NCBI GenBank assembly: GCA_900758895.1
Contig: CAAETG010000171.1
Span: forward strand, 1-6,895
Direction of reading: 5' to 3'
Origin: Bacilli bacterium
GTDB lineage: Bacteria; Bacillota_I; Bacilli_A; RF39; UBA660
DNA: 6,895 nt
The notes beneath the pieces are model-generated. The model saw only the letters and a list, made by a program, of their open reading frames with translations. It ran no database searches and was not told the origin of the DNA. Shown one piece after another: positions 4,690 through 6,895 of this stretch. The translations under genes were made by a program, and so were the position numbers. Numbering within the stretch: position 1 is the stretch's first letter; every line of letters starts with the position of its first letter.

Positions 4690-5997
4690 TTAAAATGGCA
4701 TTTTCATATTTCCATTACTAAATTTTTTCATCATTTCTTTCATAGATTCAAATTGCTTTAACAACCGATTTACTTCTTCCACACTAACCCCACTACCTTT
4801 AGCAATTCTCTGTTTTCTACTAGCTTTTAAAATATCAGGATTGTGTCTTTCTTTTGGCGTCATGGAACTAATAATTGCTTCGATATGTAGAAGTTGTTTC
4901 GGATCAACATTAATATTATTAAGACCCATTTTTCTTGCTCCAGGAAGCATTTTTAAAATATTTTCAAGTGGCCCTAATTTCTTAATTTGCTTAATATTAG
5001 TAAGAAAATCTTCTAAATCATATTTTCCTTTTCGCATTTTAGCTACTTGATCTTTCGCATCCTCTTCACTAATTAAATCTTCTACTTTTTCAGCAATTCC
5101 TAAAATATCTCCCATATCTAAAATACGTTCAGCCATACGATCTGGATAAAATTCTCTTAAACCATCCATTTTTTCAGAATCACCGACAAACTTAATTGGA
5201 ATATGCGTTAAATGACGAACCGATAAGGCAACTCCACCTTTGGTATTACCATCTAATTTTGTAAGAATTGTTCCCGTAAGAGTTAATTTATCGTGAAAAC
5301 CAGTAATGACATTGATGGCATCTTGTCCCATCATCGCATCAATAACTAAAATAGTCTCATCAATGTTAAATTGAGAACTAATATCTTGTAATTCTTGCAT
5401 TAACTCTTCATCAATTTGTAAACGTCCAGCCGTATCAATAATAATATAATCAAGATGATTTTCCTTAGCATAGTCCATTGCTTCTCTAACAATCTCTACT
5501 GGACTAATTTTACCCTTCGTAAATACTGGTACATTTAGGCTTTTTCCTATTTCAACTAATTGATCAATCGCAGCAGGTCGATAAATATCACAAGCAACTA
5601 AGAGAGGCTTTTTATGATATTTTTTTCGCACATAATTAGCAAGTTTTCCTGCTGTTGTTGTTTTTCCACTACCTTGAAGACCACAAAGCATTAAAACAGT
5701 AGTACCATTATTTACTTTTAAGGATTCATATTCCCCACCTAACAGTTCAATTAATTCATCCTTTACTAATTTAATAAATAATTCATCTGGCTTTAAACTT
5801 TTAGAAACATCAAGACCCAAAGCTTTTTCCTTAACATGACCAACAAATTCTTTTACTACTTGATAATTAACATCTGCTTCGAGAAGCGCTAGTCTAATTT
5901 CACGCATGGCATCACTAATATTTTCTTCAGTAATAGTACCCATACCTCGAATATTTTTAATTGCTTTACTAATTCGATCACCCATATATTCAAACAT
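4690..5997 (-). CDS. ffh: Signal recognition particle GTPase Ffh (SRP54)
   Basis: Ffh binds the 4.5S/scRNA and hydrophobic signal sequences emerging from ribosomes and docks with FtsY to deliver them to SecYEG. All three domains are present in 435 residues, near the usual length. The N domain (1-95) has IREIRLALLEADV-type helices. The G domain (about 98-295) has GLQGSGKTTT (106-115), the DTAGRL box (188-193) and TKLDG (246-250). The Met-rich M domain (about 320-435) contains the RNA-binding segment SRKQRIAKGSG (393-403) and ends in a Met-rich tail. The ATG at 5997 is preceded by TGGAGATGAT. The gene has its own promoter; ylxM, often just upstream, is replaced by the end of a lipoprotein gene. 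Confidence 0.98.
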   Translation of the reverse strand: MFEYMGDRISKAIKNIRGMGTITEENISDAMREIRLALLEADVNYQVVKEFVGHVKEKALGLDVSKSLKPDELFIKLVKDELIELLGGEYESLKVNNGTTVLMLCGLQGSGKTTTAGKLANYVRKKYHKKPLLVACDIYRPAAIDQLVEIGKSLNVPVFTKGKISPVEIVREAMDYAKENHLDYIIIDTAGRLQIDEELMQELQDISSQFNIDETILVIDAMMGQDAINVITGFHDKLTLTGTILTKLDGNTKGGVALSVRHLTHIPIKFVGDSEKMDGLREFYPDRMAERILDMGDILGIAEKVEDLISEEDAKDQVAKMRKGKYDLEDFLTNIKQIKKLGPLENILKMLPGARKMGLNNINVDPKQLLHIEAIISSMTPKERHNPDILKASRKQRIAKGSGVSVEEVNRLLKQFESMKEMMKKFSNGNMKMPF

Positions 5998-6020
5998 AAT
6001 GTATCATCTCCAGTAAAAAT

Positions 6021-6049
6021 ATTTTAACATAGAAAAAGGCTAAACTCAA
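6021..6049 (-). promoter_or_regulatory. Sigma-A promoter of ffh
   Basis: TTGAGT (6044-6049), a 17-base spacer and TAAAAT (6021-6026) preceded by TGT (extended -10). The -35 box lies in the loop of the upstream gene's terminator. Confidence 0.7.
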
Positions 6050-6058
6050 GGTTAGCCT
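6033..6058 (-). terminator. Terminator of the ZnuA-like gene, containing its stop codon
   Basis: AGGCTAA (6058-6052) pairs with TTAGCCT (6043-6037) around an 8-base loop and is followed by five T (6037-6033). The TAA of the first arm is the stop codon. Confidence 0.8.
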
Positions 6059-6895
6059 AAAGTTGTATTACGAATATTGTCAATAAAATCTCGCATAATC
6101 GTTAAATAAGTTTCATTATTATTTGCTTCTTCATCAGATATAGTATACATCGTATCGACACTAATAATATTCGCATCATATTCACTTTCTAAATTTGTAA
6201 TAAACTCGGTTTTAAGATCTGTATCACATAAATAAAAATCAGTATAAGTTCCATCATCAAATCCATCTTGAATAGCTTCTCCATTCGCATCTTCATTCAA
6301 AATGATAACATCAAATCCATAGTTGCTTAAAAATGCCAATTTATTACTAGACACTACTAAAGTAGCAGTCCCCTCTGTTTGTGCTTCCGTTGCTACACTT
6401 CTAAGTTCCGCATCCATAAAAGATAATTCTTCTTCTATTTCACTATATTTTTGTTCAATCGATTCAATTAAAACCGTACTATTCGTATAATCAATTAAAT
6501 TATTACGAATATTCTTAGCTAACATCAAAAAATTATTTGGTGATAACCATAATTCTTCAATCGTATATTCGTAATTGAGGCCATAAGCAACATCAATTAG
6601 TAAAAGATCAGGATTACGGTTTAAAAATTCTCTTGCAAGTTCCTTTTCTGAAGTGAGTCCATTATAAACAAAAAGACCACCCTTACTATAATTTTCCTTT
6701 TGCATATCGGTAAGTTCATAAGTCGAAATATCTGCTCCTTTTGGATAAATGCTACTAACTTGATGATTTTCACCATATAAATAAATAGTTAAATACTCGA
6801 TTGGATAAATCGTCGTATATACTTGCATATTACTTAAACTATCTTTGCCACATCCAGATAATCCAAGCATAAATAAACAAAGTGTCATTATCTTA
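6052..6895 (-). CDS. ZnuA/TroA-like ABC transporter substrate-binding lipoprotein lacking the metal-ligand histidines; 5' end at window edge
   Basis: Numbering is from the ATG at 6888. A hydrophobic signal ends in the lipobox LSGC (10-13), predicting a lipoprotein anchored outside the membrane. The fold matches cluster-9 zinc/manganese binding proteins: VYTTIYPIEYL (23-33), YPKGADISTYELTDMQ (48-63), LFVYNG (72-77), then ELWLSPNNFLMLAKNI (112-127), a long charged helix (about 140-170) and VVSSNKLAFLSNYGFD (178-193). In relatives, metal is held by His in GxEPHxYE, in HIWLSP and in the later SHxAF segment; here these are Ser55, Glu112 and Ser180 or Ser181, and only one His (42) exists in the protein. 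The transported ligand is therefore unknown. The signal peptide is short from the 6888 ATG and Lys-Ile codons precede it in frame, so the true start is probably outside the window. Confidence 0.82.
   Translation of the reverse strand, partial: KIMTLCLFMLGLSGCGKDSLSNMQVYTTIYPIEYLTIYLYGENHQVSSIYPKGADISTYELTDMQKENYSKGGLFVYNGLTSEKELAREFLNRNPDLLLIDVAYGLNYEYTIEELWLSPNNFLMLAKNIRNNLIDYTNSTVLIESIEQKYSEIEEELSFMDAELRSVATEAQTEGTATLVVSSNKLAFLSNYGFDVIILNEDANGEAIQDGFDDGTYTDFYLCDTDLKTEFITNLESEYDANIISVDTMYTISDEEANNNETYLTIMRDFIDNIRNTTLG

Noticed and set aside
4841..5050. Plus-strand open frame of 69 codons
   Set aside because: It is antisense to the M domain region of ffh.

Overview
This is an AT-rich window from what looks like a low-GC, spore-forming Firmicute (a Bacilli-like lineage, possibly an uncultured gut member). 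The reasons are a Bacillus-type NusG and Ffh, AGGAGG-type ribosome binding sites, a CotD-like spore coat protein and many short hairpin-plus-T-run terminators. TAA, TAG and TGA are all used as stops and Trp is TGG, so the code is standard. Every gene I can support lies on the minus strand, so transcription runs from high to low coordinates. Both edges cut a gene: the left edge removes the C-terminus of an S66 peptidase, and the right edge probably removes the first few codons of a lipoprotein.

In transcription order: (1) A ZnuA/TroA-type ABC-transporter binding lipoprotein (about 6895-6052) in which all three metal-ligand histidines of the family are replaced. It ends in a terminator whose loop holds the -35 box of the next gene. 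(2) ffh (5997-4690), the SRP GTPase, overlaps a small four-helix membrane protein of unknown function (4680-4282). (3) A Cys/His-rich CotD-like coat protein (4219-3863) lies behind a sequence matching a sporulation-sigma -10 box. (4) A mazEF toxin-antitoxin pair (3798-3218) follows. Its antitoxin frame is cut by one in-frame TAA, yet the toxin-binding tail is still readable after the stop and has its own good ribosome binding site. (5) A zinc-ribbon membrane protein (3140-2679). (6) A DUF368/PopT-type undecaprenyl-phosphate translocase (2629-1853). (7) secE-nusG (1745-949), sharing one base. (8) An S66 LD-carboxypeptidase-like protein (875 to the left edge).

The cell-envelope theme recurs (SRP targeting, the SecE translocon subunit, lipid-carrier recycling, an LD-carboxypeptidase relative), but the genes sit in separate short transcription units. 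At several junctions the promoter of one gene is built into the terminator of the gene before it.

The most notable observations are the interrupted mazE with a possibly separately translated tail peptide, the ligand-less ZnuA-like lipoprotein, two mutually exclusive hairpins in the secE-nusG leader, paired palindromes in the mazE promoter, and the promoter-in-terminator layout. No stretch longer than about 300 bases lacks a gene, and I see no rRNA, tRNA, CRISPR array or insertion sequence.
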